This document shows, piece by piece, positions 1 to 9,144 of a DNA stretch of 47,490 bases. Location: assembly GCA_022426185.1 (NCBI GenBank), contig JAKMEB010000165.1, forward strand, positions 1 through 47,490. The letters run 5' to 3'. Below the pieces are notes generated by a model. That model was not told where the DNA came from and did no database searches. It saw only the letters and a program-made list of their open reading frames with translations. Both the position numbers and the translations under genes were made by a program. This stretch comes from Schleiferiaceae bacterium (GTDB taxonomy: Bacteria; Bacteroidota; Bacteroidia; Flavobacteriales; Schleiferiaceae). How positions within the stretch are numbered: the first letter of the stretch is position 1; every line of letters begins with the position of its first letter.

Positions 1-422
1 ACTTCGCTTAGCGTAGCATTCGAATCTAGTGTGCGACAGAGCAAATAACGCTGGTCTGCCTGTCGGTCGTAGCTCTCGTAAAAAAGATATTGTGTTTCTT
101 CTATAATGACGCTTGTCTTAAAATCAACGCGACGCCCTTTCCACTCCCATCGTGCATTTTTAACAAGCCAATTCTCGCCTAAATCGTAACGGTCGTAATA
201 AGCAAAGTACTCATGACGCGAGGAGCCCAATAAAGACGCGTTAGCCGTCTTGTAGGTGTAAAAGCCATTATCACCCACTTGAAGCAAGCGATCAAATTTC
301 GCAGAACGGGCGGAATACTCTGGACTCCATTCTAAAATTGGAAATGAACCTTGTGCTACAGCAACGGTTAACATGAAAAGCGAAAGAATCAGCGTGAGGA
401 TGCTTTTTTTTAGATTCAGCAT
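1..422 (-). CDS. Secreted protein of unknown function, 3' part beyond window edge (partial)
   Basis: Open frame reading leftward from ATG (complement of 420-422) to the window edge without stop: MLNLKKSILTLILSLFMLTVAVAQGSFPILEWSPEYSARSAKFDRLLQ...; clear signal peptide. Not in the ORF track because it is truncated. Confidence 0.7.
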   Translation of the reverse strand, partial: MLNLKKSILTLILSLFMLTVAVAQGSFPILEWSPEYSARSAKFDRLLQVGDNGFYTYKTANASLLGSSRHEYFAYYDRYDLGENWLVKNARWEWKGRRVDFKTSVIIEETQYLFYESYDRQADQRYLLCRTLDSNATLSE

Positions 423-498
423 AAGATAGGGGAGTACATTTTTTGTAATTTAACTCTGTTGAAGTCAAGATACATCACCCCTACAAGAAATCAACACT

Positions 499-1248
499 AT
501 GAAGAGATTTATTTACAGCCTTATCGCAGTCCTAGCGTGGTCATTAAGTGGCGATGCACAGACAGTGATTGTAAGAAAAAGGGACCTCAACACAGCGCAA
601 GGAGCAGGCAGTATAAGCAGTAGTATAGCTTCCAGTTCACTTTCCTCAAGTGGTAGTTTGTTTTACAGCAGATACAACCACGGTATAAAACTTAGTCCAA
701 TAGCCATGTTGGCAGGAGACATTCCCATTTCTTACGAACACAAAGTCTCAGATTATATGAGTTTCGAAGCGGGAATTGGAGTCACAACATTTAACATTAC
801 TGAAGAGGCTATTCGCGGATACAGTATGCGTCAGGACGGGCAAACCCAAAGCAGATTGGGATACAGCGGAAACATAAACATGAAGTTCTTCCCGGAAGGA
901 AATGCCTTCGATGACGGCTATTACATTTCCTATACCATGGGGCATCGAAACTACGCTCAAGATTTTTATACCACTACGCCGGCAGGTATAGATACGACAG
1001 TTAACGAAGGTTTTAACTGGACCGATTTTGGATTCACAGTGGGCTATCAAAGTCGCCCATCAGAGCGAATGATCGTCGACTGGTTCATTGGAGGTGCCAT
1101 TCGCCAAAAGCAACGTAGAACCTCAGATTATGTTGAAGAGTTTGATCCGGTTTCAGGAATTTTCACTGGCGAATATCAACTGATCGATTCTAAAAACGCA
1201 GCGCCAGCGATACTTGGGGGAATGAAAATCAGCATTTTATTTCGGTAA
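499..1248 (+). CDS. Outer-membrane beta-barrel-like secreted protein
   Basis: Signal peptide (MKRFIYSLIAVLAWSLSGDAQT), alternating aromatic/polar beta-strand pattern, ends in ...GGMKISILFR (terminal aromatic strand). Confidence 0.65.
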   Translation: MKRFIYSLIAVLAWSLSGDAQTVIVRKRDLNTAQGAGSISSSIASSSLSSSGSLFYSRYNHGIKLSPIAMLAGDIPISYEHKVSDYMSFEAGIGVTTFNITEEAIRGYSMRQDGQTQSRLGYSGNINMKFFPEGNAFDDGYYISYTMGHRNYAQDFYTTTPAGIDTTVNEGFNWTDFGFTVGYQSRPSERMIVDWFIGGAIRQKQRRTSDYVEEFDPVSGIFTGEYQLIDSKNAAPAILGGMKISILFR

Positions 1249-1282
1249 ATAGTAAACCGTATCACGCACACTTCAGTGCCGT

Positions 1283-1975
1283 TTACTCTTGAACACTTAA
1301 ACTAAATGCAGCGGGTAAGTTATTAGACAGCTTCACCGCTATATCATAGTCATCCACCATAGAATGGGTCATGGTCTCCGTGGCTAAACTTATTCCACTG
1401 TAAAGTTCAGCAAGGTCAAAAGTCAGTACTAGATGGGCCCCTGGTTTAATGGTAGTGTTTATTTCCTTTGTTCTGTACAACGCGTTTTTACCCGTATGCC
1501 AAGCTAAAAGCTGGTCGTCCGTCCCTAGGTTACCCGTTGCGTTTACTCTACCGTCTATTTTGAAGAAACGGTACATAGTTGCCCAAGACCAGTACATTGC
1601 GTTAGAACTGGAAAGTGGATGATTAGAAGCAAATGATGTGGGATCTTGAATATTATTAATGGAATCTACACCCATTCCGAAGCTTATTTTGTCCACTTTC
1701 TTCGCTAAGGGCAGTACATAATTCATGGTAGCACTGTCCTGCGCATTAACGAAAATGATAGGCTCTTTTACCTCATCTCCAAGCGTAATTTGACTCAAGT
1801 AAAAATGAATCAACTCAAATTTAACAACAGTATCACCTTCATATAAGGTCTCACCTGCCTCAAAAGGAACGCCCTTATGTTCAAGGATAATCTCTAAAGT
1901 AACCTGCTGCGATCGATCACCACAAGAGCTAATTAAAAGTGCTAATGGAAAAATTAAAACTAATGCTGACCGCAT
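1283..1975 (-). CDS. MbnP-like family lipoprotein
   Basis: Lipobox MRSALVLIFPLALLISSC; MbnP-like pattern 'KFELIHFYLSQITL ... ISFGMGVDSINN ... NHPLSSSNAMYWSWATMYRFFKIDGR'. The track start at 2011 overlaps the neighbour; the internal Met at 1975 fits the lipoprotein signal better. Confidence 0.65.
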   Translation of the reverse strand: MRSALVLIFPLALLISSCGDRSQQVTLEIILEHKGVPFEAGETLYEGDTVVKFELIHFYLSQITLGDEVKEPIIFVNAQDSATMNYVLPLAKKVDKISFGMGVDSINNIQDPTSFASNHPLSSSNAMYWSWATMYRFFKIDGRVNATGNLGTDDQLLAWHTGKNALYRTKEINTTIKPGAHLVLTFDLAELYSGISLATETMTHSMVDDYDIAVKLSNNLPAAFSLSVQE

Positions 1976-1988
1976 GAAGCTGTGATTT

Positions 1989-2768
1989 TTACAGTTTAAA
2001 CTCGAACTCACTACTTACGTTGTCTCGTAAAATTTTCGCTAAATCATAATCTATAGATTCAGCTGGGTCGCTATTGATAATATTCATCGTAGACGGGCTT
2101 AATCCAATGAGGCTAAAAACTCCAGAAAAGAAATTATCGACATCAATATCCATCACAATAAATACATCCTTGTTTGAACCTACATTGAAATTGCGATTTT
2201 CACTTTTCATAACAATCAAATCCGGAGTAGCAAAACGCCAATTAAAGTTTGCTTCCGGCGTTGTAAACACGGTGTCTGCTGGATTGAAAATTCGACCTTC
2301 AATTTGAAAAAAGCTGTGACCAACATCACTGCCATTCCATACCAAGCCTTTACTTAGGGGATTAGTTGGGTCTAGTTGATCAGGAGCAGTAAAAGCGCGT
2401 GCGCTATCCAACCCTATGTTATACTCTAAGCTGCCATTGTAATTGCCCGAAGGTAGATAAGCGAGTTTCACTTCTGAATTTCCAATCAAATCGATCATAG
2501 TCAAGTCACTTTCTGTAAAAGTGGTATCCTGTTCGTCATAGCTCACGAAGCGTGCACCGCTAAGTGTAACGTAGATATGATCAAATTTCACTAAATCACC
2601 ATTGACCTCATACACCGTTGAGGTATCTATTATCGCACCGTCATAATATTTGTACGCCCGTATGTAAATGTTCCTATTGTCTAGCGCAGTAGGATCTACC
2701 ACTGGAATAGGATCTTCACATGCTGCAAACAGCGTTGATACGAGTACTAAAAGAATTAATTTTTTCAT
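1989..2768 (-). CDS. MbnP-like family lipoprotein, divergent paralogue of the downstream gene
   Basis: Lipobox MKKLILLVLVSTLFAAC; 'VKFDHIYVTLSGARF ... LEYNIGLDSARAFTAPDQLDPTNPLSKGLVWNGSDVGHSFFQIEGR' matches the block order of the neighbouring MbnP-like protein. Confidence 0.6.
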   Translation of the reverse strand: MKKLILLVLVSTLFAACEDPIPVVDPTALDNRNIYIRAYKYYDGAIIDTSTVYEVNGDLVKFDHIYVTLSGARFVSYDEQDTTFTESDLTMIDLIGNSEVKLAYLPSGNYNGSLEYNIGLDSARAFTAPDQLDPTNPLSKGLVWNGSDVGHSFFQIEGRIFNPADTVFTTPEANFNWRFATPDLIVMKSENRNFNVGSNKDVFIVMDIDVDNFFSGVFSLIGLSPSTMNIINSDPAESIDYDLAKILRDNVSSEFEFKL

Positions 2769-3517
2769 TCGTCTTTAATTTTCAAAAACTCAGGTGCTTG
2801 TTCAATAGCAACCATGATTTCATCTAACAGTTCATCGTTGGATTTGGAAAAGTCCAATTCCAACGGGTCTTTAAAGGTAATGTTTAACAGGTTACCATTG
2901 CTCTTCACAAACATACCCGTTTTGTCGAACGCTCTGCGAAAGCCATCAATTACTACGGGAACCACCACAGGCTTTAACTCTTTGATCAAATGCACTGTAC
3001 CTCTCCGGCCTTTAACAAAGGGTCTTGTGGTACCTTGAGGAAAGGTAATGGTCCAGCCGGTTTCCATCGCGCGCTTGATGTTTTCAATATCTTTTGGGTC
3101 TACCGATCTATTGACATTCTTGCCTGCTTCGCGCCAGGTTCTCTTTATACTGACACTACCTGCGTATTGCATGAGCTTGGGCAACAATCCCTTCTTCATG
3201 GTTTCAGCCGCGGCGACGAAAAACACGTTCAGTTTGGGACGAAAAAGCGTATGAAAAGGGACACTATTGTAACGGCGATTTTCTGCAGCGTTAAATACCT
3301 GATACATAGCACTAACATCTGCGAAATACGTTTGATGATTCGAGACAAACAAAACCCCCTGGTCTGGTAAGTTGCGCAACTTATCCGCTCCCACAATACG
3401 TGTACTATTGATTCGAAAAAATCGGTACCAAGTGATGAGACCAAAGACAAAAATCACACTCCGCTTAATCAGCAAATTGTAACCAAAGCTGTCGCGCTTG
3501 AATGGATTTAAGTGCAT
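2765..3517 (-). CDS. 1-acyl-sn-glycerol-3-phosphate acyltransferase (PlsC-like)
   Basis: HX4D motif 'SNHQTYFAD' and 'FPQGTTRPF' motif of the PlsC family. Confidence 0.85.
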   Translation of the reverse strand: MHLNPFKRDSFGYNLLIKRSVIFVFGLITWYRFFRINSTRIVGADKLRNLPDQGVLFVSNHQTYFADVSAMYQVFNAAENRRYNSVPFHTLFRPKLNVFFVAAAETMKKGLLPKLMQYAGSVSIKRTWREAGKNVNRSVDPKDIENIKRAMETGWTITFPQGTTRPFVKGRRGTVHLIKELKPVVVPVVIDGFRRAFDKTGMFVKSNGNLLNITFKDPLELDFSKSNDELLDEIMVAIEQAPEFLKIKDE

Positions 3518-3549
3518 GTGTTTATTGTTTCAGGTCGGCAAATATAGTG

Positions 3550-4161
3550 CTAAGAAAACAGAGCGCTTAGCTCCCCGAGAATCATCGCGGTCGCGCCCCA
3601 GATGACTTCGCCTTGCCAATGAAATGCAGGCACTGTTATCTTTCCATATTTTGTCACTACCTCAGCTTCACTCAATAGGGAGCGATCACAGATTTTAACT
3701 AATGGAACAGACAGCGTATAGGCTACCTCTTTTTCTTCTAAGACTAATTCTGGACACTCCGAACTGAAGGTCACATAAGGCTCTACATAGAAATTTGAGG
3801 GTGGGATATACAGCCAACTCAAAGCGCCAATGTGATGCAACTCTTCTTTACGAAGTCCCACCTCCTCAAAAGCCTCACGATATGCAGTACCTGCTAAATC
3901 TCCATCGCCCTTCTCGAATTTACCACCGGGAAAGCTGATTTGACCGCTGTGCGTACCGTCGTAAACCGGACGCTTCATGAGCAAGACCTCAAGACCATCC
4001 GCTCCATTAAATAGGTGCACTAGTACGCCCGCACGTCGAGGATTCTTAGACTCCACTGTATCGAGATGAAGTGCATTTCTATAAGAGGGCATTAAGAGTT
4101 GGTGCGCTTTAATACCGGGCAAGGGTTGTTCAAACACTTTTTTTAGTTCGGCCAAAGTCAT
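3550..4161 (-). CDS. NUDIX hydrolase, CoA pyrophosphatase-like
   Basis: Nudix box 'GGKFEKGDGDLAGTAYREAFEEVGL' preceded by 'SGQISFPGG', typical of CoA pyrophosphatases. Confidence 0.88.
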   Translation of the reverse strand: MTLAELKKVFEQPLPGIKAHQLLMPSYRNALHLDTVESKNPRRAGVLVHLFNGADGLEVLLMKRPVYDGTHSGQISFPGGKFEKGDGDLAGTAYREAFEEVGLRKEELHHIGALSWLYIPPSNFYVEPYVTFSSECPELVLEEKEVAYTLSVPLVKICDRSLLSEAEVVTKYGKITVPAFHWQGEVIWGATAMILGELSALFS

Positions 4162-4207
4162 AGTCTAAAAGTAACACAGGATACTTGCGGACGGCAACAA
4201 GAAGCGA

Positions 4208-4235
4208 TATCTTTGTTTTCTATCATTCAAATTTA
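4208..4235. promoter_or_regulatory. Putative divergent promoter pair for oxyR (+) and NUDIX gene (-)
   Basis: TATCTTTG (4208-4215, +) then 12 nt then CAAATTTA (4228-4235, = TAAATTTG on -); both fit the Bacteroidota -7 box TAnnTTTG. TTG at 4185-4187 lies 20 nt upstream of the + box. Confidence 0.5.
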
Positions 4236-4245
4236 ATAATAGGAA

Positions 4246-5172
4246 ATGACTATAACCCAATTCAAATATATTGTCGCTGTAGATAACCATCGCCATTTTG
4301 CTCGAGCGGCAGAAGCCTGTTTTGTAACCCAACCTACATTGAGTATGCAGCTTCAAAAACTCGAAGAGGAATTGGATATACTCATATTTGATCGATCGAA
4401 GCACCCTATTGTTCCCACTCCGTTGGGCGAACGCCTCATCGAACAAGCTAGGAAGATTCTGCACGAAAGTGCAGTCATGGAAAACATGGCAAAACGGATC
4501 AAAGGCTCCTACAGCGGTACATTGAGTTTAGGCGTCATACCCACCGTTGCACCCAGCTTACTCCCACGATTTTTACCTGAGTTCAAAGCTAAATTTCCCG
4601 ACATCATTCTTAAAGTGGAAGAGCTCAAAACTGAAGACATGATTGAAGCCTTGAGAAAGGATAGGATCGATGTAGGAATTGCAGCCACACCCCTAGAAGA
4701 AAAAGGAATAGTGGAGCAGCCATTGTATTACGAACCGTTCATGGCTTTCGTTCCGGATTACCATCCAATGAAAAACGATGAGTTTTTATTGGCTTCGGAA
4801 ATTAATGTGAAGGAACTGCTGCTTTTAAACGAAGGACATTGTTTCAGAAACAGCGTTTTAAAACTTTGCAAAGCGAATGCACAGGAAGGCCAGGGATTAC
4901 AAATGGAGAGCGGAAATTTTGACACTTTAGTAAAATTGGCCCACAGAGGTATGGGAATGACGTTACTTCCCTACTTAACAGCCATTGATCTCCAAGAAAA
5001 TTATAAATCCAGTGTAAAGCCGATTGCCACACCAACGCCTGGGCGTGAGATCAGCCTACTATATGCAAGAACACAACTAAAAATAGAATGGATTGAAGCG
5101 ATGGGATCATTAATCAAAACACATCTTCCAAAAAAGGTACTGTCTCGACCGGATGAGATTGTTAGCCCATAA
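4246..5172 (+). CDS. oxyR: LysR-family hydrogen peroxide-responsive regulator OxyR
   Basis: N-terminal LysR HTH; 'EGHCFRNSVLKLC' preserves the two OxyR redox cysteines with the same spacing as E. coli C199/C208. Confidence 0.9.
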   Translation: MTITQFKYIVAVDNHRHFARAAEACFVTQPTLSMQLQKLEEELDILIFDRSKHPIVPTPLGERLIEQARKILHESAVMENMAKRIKGSYSGTLSLGVIPTVAPSLLPRFLPEFKAKFPDIILKVEELKTEDMIEALRKDRIDVGIAATPLEEKGIVEQPLYYEPFMAFVPDYHPMKNDEFLLASEINVKELLLLNEGHCFRNSVLKLCKANAQEGQGLQMESGNFDTLVKLAHRGMGMTLLPYLTAIDLQENYKSSVKPIATPTPGREISLLYARTQLKIEWIEAMGSLIKTHLPKKVLSRPDEIVSP

Positions 5173-6565
5173 AATGAAACAGCCACGTCACCACAAAAAG
5201 AGCGACTACAGCAATTAAATTCAATGCAATACCGCGATAGATCATATACGACATACTGAGGCTACCGGTAGAAAATACAATGGCATTGGGCGGAGTAGCC
5301 ATCGGAAGCATAAATGCACAGCTTGCCCCCAAAACTAGCGGTAACGACAAGGAATAAAAATCTAATCCTAAGGCGGTGGCGAGCGTGTAAACTAAAGGAA
5401 GTAGAGCGCTTACTAAAGCCATATTACTTAACAATTCTGTTGCAAATACTCCAATAAGAGCCATGACTAATAGCCAAGCTCCAAAAGGAATTCCTTGTAA
5501 TGACTGAAGCTGTTCGCCCAATATCTCAAACCAAGGACTTGCTTGAAGCGTACCTGCAAGCGCTAAGCCTCCGCCAAATAAAAGTAAGATGCCCCAGGGT
5601 AAAGACTTTGTATCCTCCCATTTTAACAAACTTCTCGAGGAACCATCGGAAACTGTAAATAAGAACAAGGCAGCTGCAAGAGCGATGCCGGTATCCGACC
5701 ATTGAACTGAAGGCAGCCAAATACTTAAGTACGGCCGGAGGATCCATAACAATGCAGTAAGTGAAAAGATATAAGCAACACGACGTTGTGCAGGAGACAC
5801 AACCCCAAGTCGCGTCCATTCATCCTCAAGCCAACTCCTGCTACGCTCTTCCTCTGAGGCTGTAAGTGGTGTCTTTTCCAATCCACGGCGCAGAATAAAA
5901 AAGGCTATTGTACCCAACAAAGCACTGGCGGAAAGCCCTATAGGCAACCATTCTATGAAGCCAATTTGCCTATTTAAGTATTCGCTCATAAATCCAGCGA
6001 AAATCATATTGGGTGGCGTACCAATCAATGTAGCCATTCCCCCAATATTTGCTGCCCAAGCCACACTTAGAAGTATAGGACGAGCCAATTTTTCGCGTTG
6101 CTTTGGTTCAAGAACGGCAATAACACTGGTCACTATGGGTAACATCATTATGGACGTAGCTGTATTTGAAATCCACATGGACATGAATGCCGTTGCCAAC
6201 ATAAAACCCGCAAGTAATTGGTGGTCTTTTGTGCCTGTTTTTCGCAATATCCAGAGGGCCACTCTGTAATGGAGACCTGCTTTTTCAAGGGCAAGAGCCA
6301 ACACAAAACCTCCAAAAAACAGATACACTAAGGGATGTGCATAGTACGTTGCAAGCGACTTTGCCTGCGCAATTTCTAGTGCTGGGAACAACACCAAGGG
6401 CAGCAATGCTGTAACACCCAAATGGACCGTCTCTGTGATCCACCAAAGTAGCATCCATGCAGCCACGCCAAGCAACCAATATTGTGGCTGAAAACTTCCC
6501 AGCCCAGCAATAAGAATGGCCAAAACAGGCCCTCCAAGGCGAATTATAGGTGTAACTTTATCCAT
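5162..6565 (-). CDS. SLC13/DASS family anion permease
   Basis: Multi-TM protein with 'SNTATSIMMLPI', 'GTPPNMIFAGF' and 'PMATPPNAIVFSTG', hallmarks of the SLC13/DASS family. Confidence 0.88.
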   Translation of the reverse strand: MDKVTPIIRLGGPVLAILIAGLGSFQPQYWLLGVAAWMLLWWITETVHLGVTALLPLVLFPALEIAQAKSLATYYAHPLVYLFFGGFVLALALEKAGLHYRVALWILRKTGTKDHQLLAGFMLATAFMSMWISNTATSIMMLPIVTSVIAVLEPKQREKLARPILLSVAWAANIGGMATLIGTPPNMIFAGFMSEYLNRQIGFIEWLPIGLSASALLGTIAFFILRRGLEKTPLTASEEERSRSWLEDEWTRLGVVSPAQRRVAYIFSLTALLWILRPYLSIWLPSVQWSDTGIALAAALFLFTVSDGSSRSLLKWEDTKSLPWGILLLFGGGLALAGTLQASPWFEILGEQLQSLQGIPFGAWLLVMALIGVFATELLSNMALVSALLPLVYTLATALGLDFYSLSLPLVLGASCAFMLPMATPPNAIVFSTGSLSMSYMIYRGIALNLIAVVALFVVTWLFHFMG

Positions 6566-6580
6566 CTAAACGTATGGTAT

Positions 6581-7156
6581 ATGAAATTGGTCTTTGCAAC
6601 GCATAATCCGGGTAAGTTACAAGAGGTTCGTGAATTATTGGCACCAGATTACGAGGTAATTGGATTGGACGAACTTGGTGATCATGACGAAATCGAAGAA
6701 ACCGCAATGACTCTTGAGGGTAATGCTTGGATCAAAGCAAGAACCGTCTGGCAAAAACACGGACTGTCCTGTTTTTCTGATGATACCGGTTTGGAAATTG
6801 CCGCTTTAGATAACGCGCCGGGGGTGTTTAGCGCTCGTTACGCTGGACCTTCAAAAGATGCCGATGCTAATATGGACAAAGTCCTTCTTAAACTCGAAGG
6901 CAGTAGCAATCGAAAAGCTCGTTTTAGAACTGCTGTAGCATTAGTATTCAATGGTAATGAACATCTGTTTGAAGGCACCGTAAACGGAGAAATATCAACT
7001 TCACGTTCCGGTTCAAAGGGGTTTGGCTACGACCCAATCTTTACCCCGCATGGCTACACAGAGAGCTTTGCCGAAATGGATGCAAAAACGAAAAACGAAA
7101 TATCCCACAGGGGTTTGGCGATTAAAAAACTAGTAGCGTTTTTAAAGGCGCATTAG
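6581..7156 (+). CDS. rdgB: XTP/dITP diphosphatase (RdgB/HAM1)
   Basis: 'MKLVFATHNPGKLQEV', 'SDDTGLEIAALDNAPGVFSARYAG' and 'GFGYDPIF' motifs; start moved to the internal Met at 6581. Confidence 0.92.
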   Translation: MKLVFATHNPGKLQEVRELLAPDYEVIGLDELGDHDEIEETAMTLEGNAWIKARTVWQKHGLSCFSDDTGLEIAALDNAPGVFSARYAGPSKDADANMDKVLLKLEGSSNRKARFRTAVALVFNGNEHLFEGTVNGEISTSRSGSKGFGYDPIFTPHGYTESFAEMDAKTKNEISHRGLAIKKLVAFLKAH

Positions 7157-7707
7157 TCTTCTTGAGCTAAATCTTGAAGTCTCGAGAAGAAGCTGAAATT
7201 AACATGCCCGTAACGACGGTGGGCGAAGAAACCAGGAAGGTGACTCAAATCCGTCTGGTCGCTGTGTTCCAGAATGGCCTCACCACCTTCACGTAAAAGA
7301 CCTAAATCTAGGATGGTCTTTGCCAAATCTTCATAATGTTCCCAATCGTATGGAGGATCTGCAAAAATTAAATCGAAACTGGTTGAAGCGCGACGAACGT
7401 ATTGCAGTGCATCTGCCTGTACGATATGCATACCCGCATCAAGTGATTCCGAAGTTTCCGTTATAAAGCGAATGCAGTTCCTGTTTTGATCAACTGCGGT
7501 TAAATCAACCGTTCCACGGGAAGCAAATTCATAACTGATGTTACCCGTTCCTGAGAACAGGTCAAGGACACGAATCGCTTCAAAATCAAACCTATTATTT
7601 AGGATATTAAACAAACTTTCTTTCGCAAAGTCCGTGGTTGGTCGTGTAGGTAAGTTTTTTGGCGCAAAAATTCTTTTACTTCGCCACTTTCCGCTTACAA
7701 TTCTCAT
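7153..7707 (-). CDS. rsmD: 16S rRNA (guanine(966)-N(2))-methyltransferase RsmD
   Basis: 'MRIVSGKWRSKRIFAPKNLPTRPTTDFAKESLFNIL', 'VLDLFSGTGN' and 'FADPPY' motifs. Confidence 0.92.
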   Translation of the reverse strand: MRIVSGKWRSKRIFAPKNLPTRPTTDFAKESLFNILNNRFDFEAIRVLDLFSGTGNISYEFASRGTVDLTAVDQNRNCIRFITETSESLDAGMHIVQADALQYVRRASTSFDLIFADPPYDWEHYEDLAKTILDLGLLREGGEAILEHSDQTDLSHLPGFFAHRRYGHVNFSFFSRLQDLAQED

Positions 7708-8504
7708 AATCGTAAAAGGTTAACAAAGGCAAGCGCATCAAAATCGGATAACGCAGAGCTGATTTTCGCCCATTGCTGAATGTTGCACAACTGAACCTTG
7801 GAAAAATAGGGCTCCAAAACAGGTTTGTACGCGCGAGCGGAATAGCCGCTCAGCTCAATCTCTGTAGCCGTACGGTCCCATCCTAGCTGCTCTGAGACAT
7901 TCCCTAAATGATAGACCAACTCAGATTCATTACTACATGGAAAGCTATTTATGACTTGCCATTTAGAGGCTGTGGACGCAAAAATCTGTACACTATCCGA
8001 ATAAACATGAACCCATATTTTTGGATGTACAGTAGGCTTTAATCGCTCCAATTGAACCGCCCAGTTATGCCTGCAAACCAGCGTATCGCTTTGACTAAGG
8101 CTCAAATCTGAATCGTTTAAGTAGGTAAGAAAAGTCATGGAATTGGCTGAGCTCAAATCCATGAAATTAGCTTTTTGCCCCAACACGGTTTCGGTCCAAC
8201 CTGGTATTTCACCGCCACTCATAAGTTCAGGGATGAGCACCGTATGCGGAGCTTCAATGGCGTAGATCACCTCACTAGGCAGCTCCTGAAAGCCGGCAAG
8301 TACATCTCCTATGGGGTTTTTGCCCCACGACTGTCGTGGATGATAACCAAAGAGGTAAACCTGGCGGGTAGTTTTGTGACGTACCAAAAAAGAAAGTCCA
8401 TCCTGTTGATACAGGATGGACAAGGTGCTTTCACCTGCCTTTGCATTGGCAAAGGCGGGATCTAAATTATTCTGACTTACAGTAAGTATTTTCGTAGTTA
8501 CCAC
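7704..8504 (-). CDS. DUF3822-family protein
   Basis: Family recalled from overall sequence; stop overlaps the rsmD start, consistent with an operon. Confidence 0.6.
   Translation of the reverse strand: MVTTKILTVSQNNLDPAFANAKAGESTLSILYQQDGLSFLVRHKTTRQVYLFGYHPRQSWGKNPIGDVLAGFQELPSEVIYAIEAPHTVLIPELMSGGEIPGWTETVLGQKANFMDLSSANSMTFLTYLNDSDLSLSQSDTLVCRHNWAVQLERLKPTVHPKIWVHVYSDSVQIFASTASKWQVINSFPCSNESELVYHLGNVSEQLGWDRTATEIELSGYSARAYKPVLEPYFSKVQLCNIQQWAKISSALSDFDALAFVNLLRL
8396..8421. repeat. Perfect 11-bp inverted repeat with 4-nt loop inside the DUF3822 gene
   Basis: GTCCATCCTGT-TGAT-ACAGGATGGAC read directly. Confidence 0.85.
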
Positions 8505-9099
8505 TGATGGTAGGTTGTGTTAATGAGCCAATAACTAACGCTTCGTTTGCAACTTTACTGAAGGCTTGTGGGTAGCTCTTCTCAACATCTGCAAAGACCG
8601 TAGCGTAGGGTGCACTTACCTCAAAGGTAGCAACATCAACGGCATTTTTATTAATCTTGCCGGCGTTCATTGTAAATAAACTGTCCGTACCGGGAATTCT
8701 TAGTAACGTCGACCCGTCAAATCCTTCACCAAACAGCTGAACAGCTACCGGCTCTTGACCAAGAACGCGCAACATCACAGAATCCTTATTCATTTCCTTT
8801 TGGTATACCTTATCATAATACATGAAATTGGTATCCTTCCGTTCGATGATATTGATCACCCCCGTATCTACAAAAGCAACCAGTTCGTGAATGTCTGAAC
8901 AGAAAACTCCATTTTCGGCTTTATACGCCAATTGAGCCTCGCGAATATTTTCTAACTTCTCCGTTACCTCACAAATTCTTACACGCTCAATACGCTGGAA
9001 TTTAATAGGTTGCATAATGCTATTATAAATACGATACGTGAAGTACGTCGACAGAAGGATGAGAACTACTTTAATTCCTAGTTGTACCTTTGAATTCAT
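8467..9099 (-). CDS. Hypothetical membrane-anchored protein
   Basis: Single N-terminal TM (VVLILLSTYFTYRIYNSI) followed by a soluble region; intact 210-aa ORF in operon order with DUF3822/rsmD. Confidence 0.7.
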   Translation of the reverse strand: MNSKVQLGIKVVLILLSTYFTYRIYNSIMQPIKFQRIERVRICEVTEKLENIREAQLAYKAENGVFCSDIHELVAFVDTGVINIIERKDTNFMYYDKVYQKEMNKDSVMLRVLGQEPVAVQLFGEGFDGSTLLRIPGTDSLFTMNAGKINKNAVDVATFEVSAPYATVFADVEKSYPQAFSKVANEALVIGSLTQPTISGNYENTYCKSE

Positions 9100-9144
9100 G
9101 GGTCTAAATCAACAATTATGGTCCAAAACTACAATAATTTTTAA

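Noticed and set aside
748-1050. 100-aa minus-strand ORF inside the 499-1248 gene
   Set aside because: Fully antisense to a better-supported secreted-protein gene; no recognisable motif or signal.
2990-3370. 126-aa plus-strand ORF opposite the PlsC-like gene
   Set aside because: Shadow ORF of a gene with clear HX4D acyltransferase motifs.
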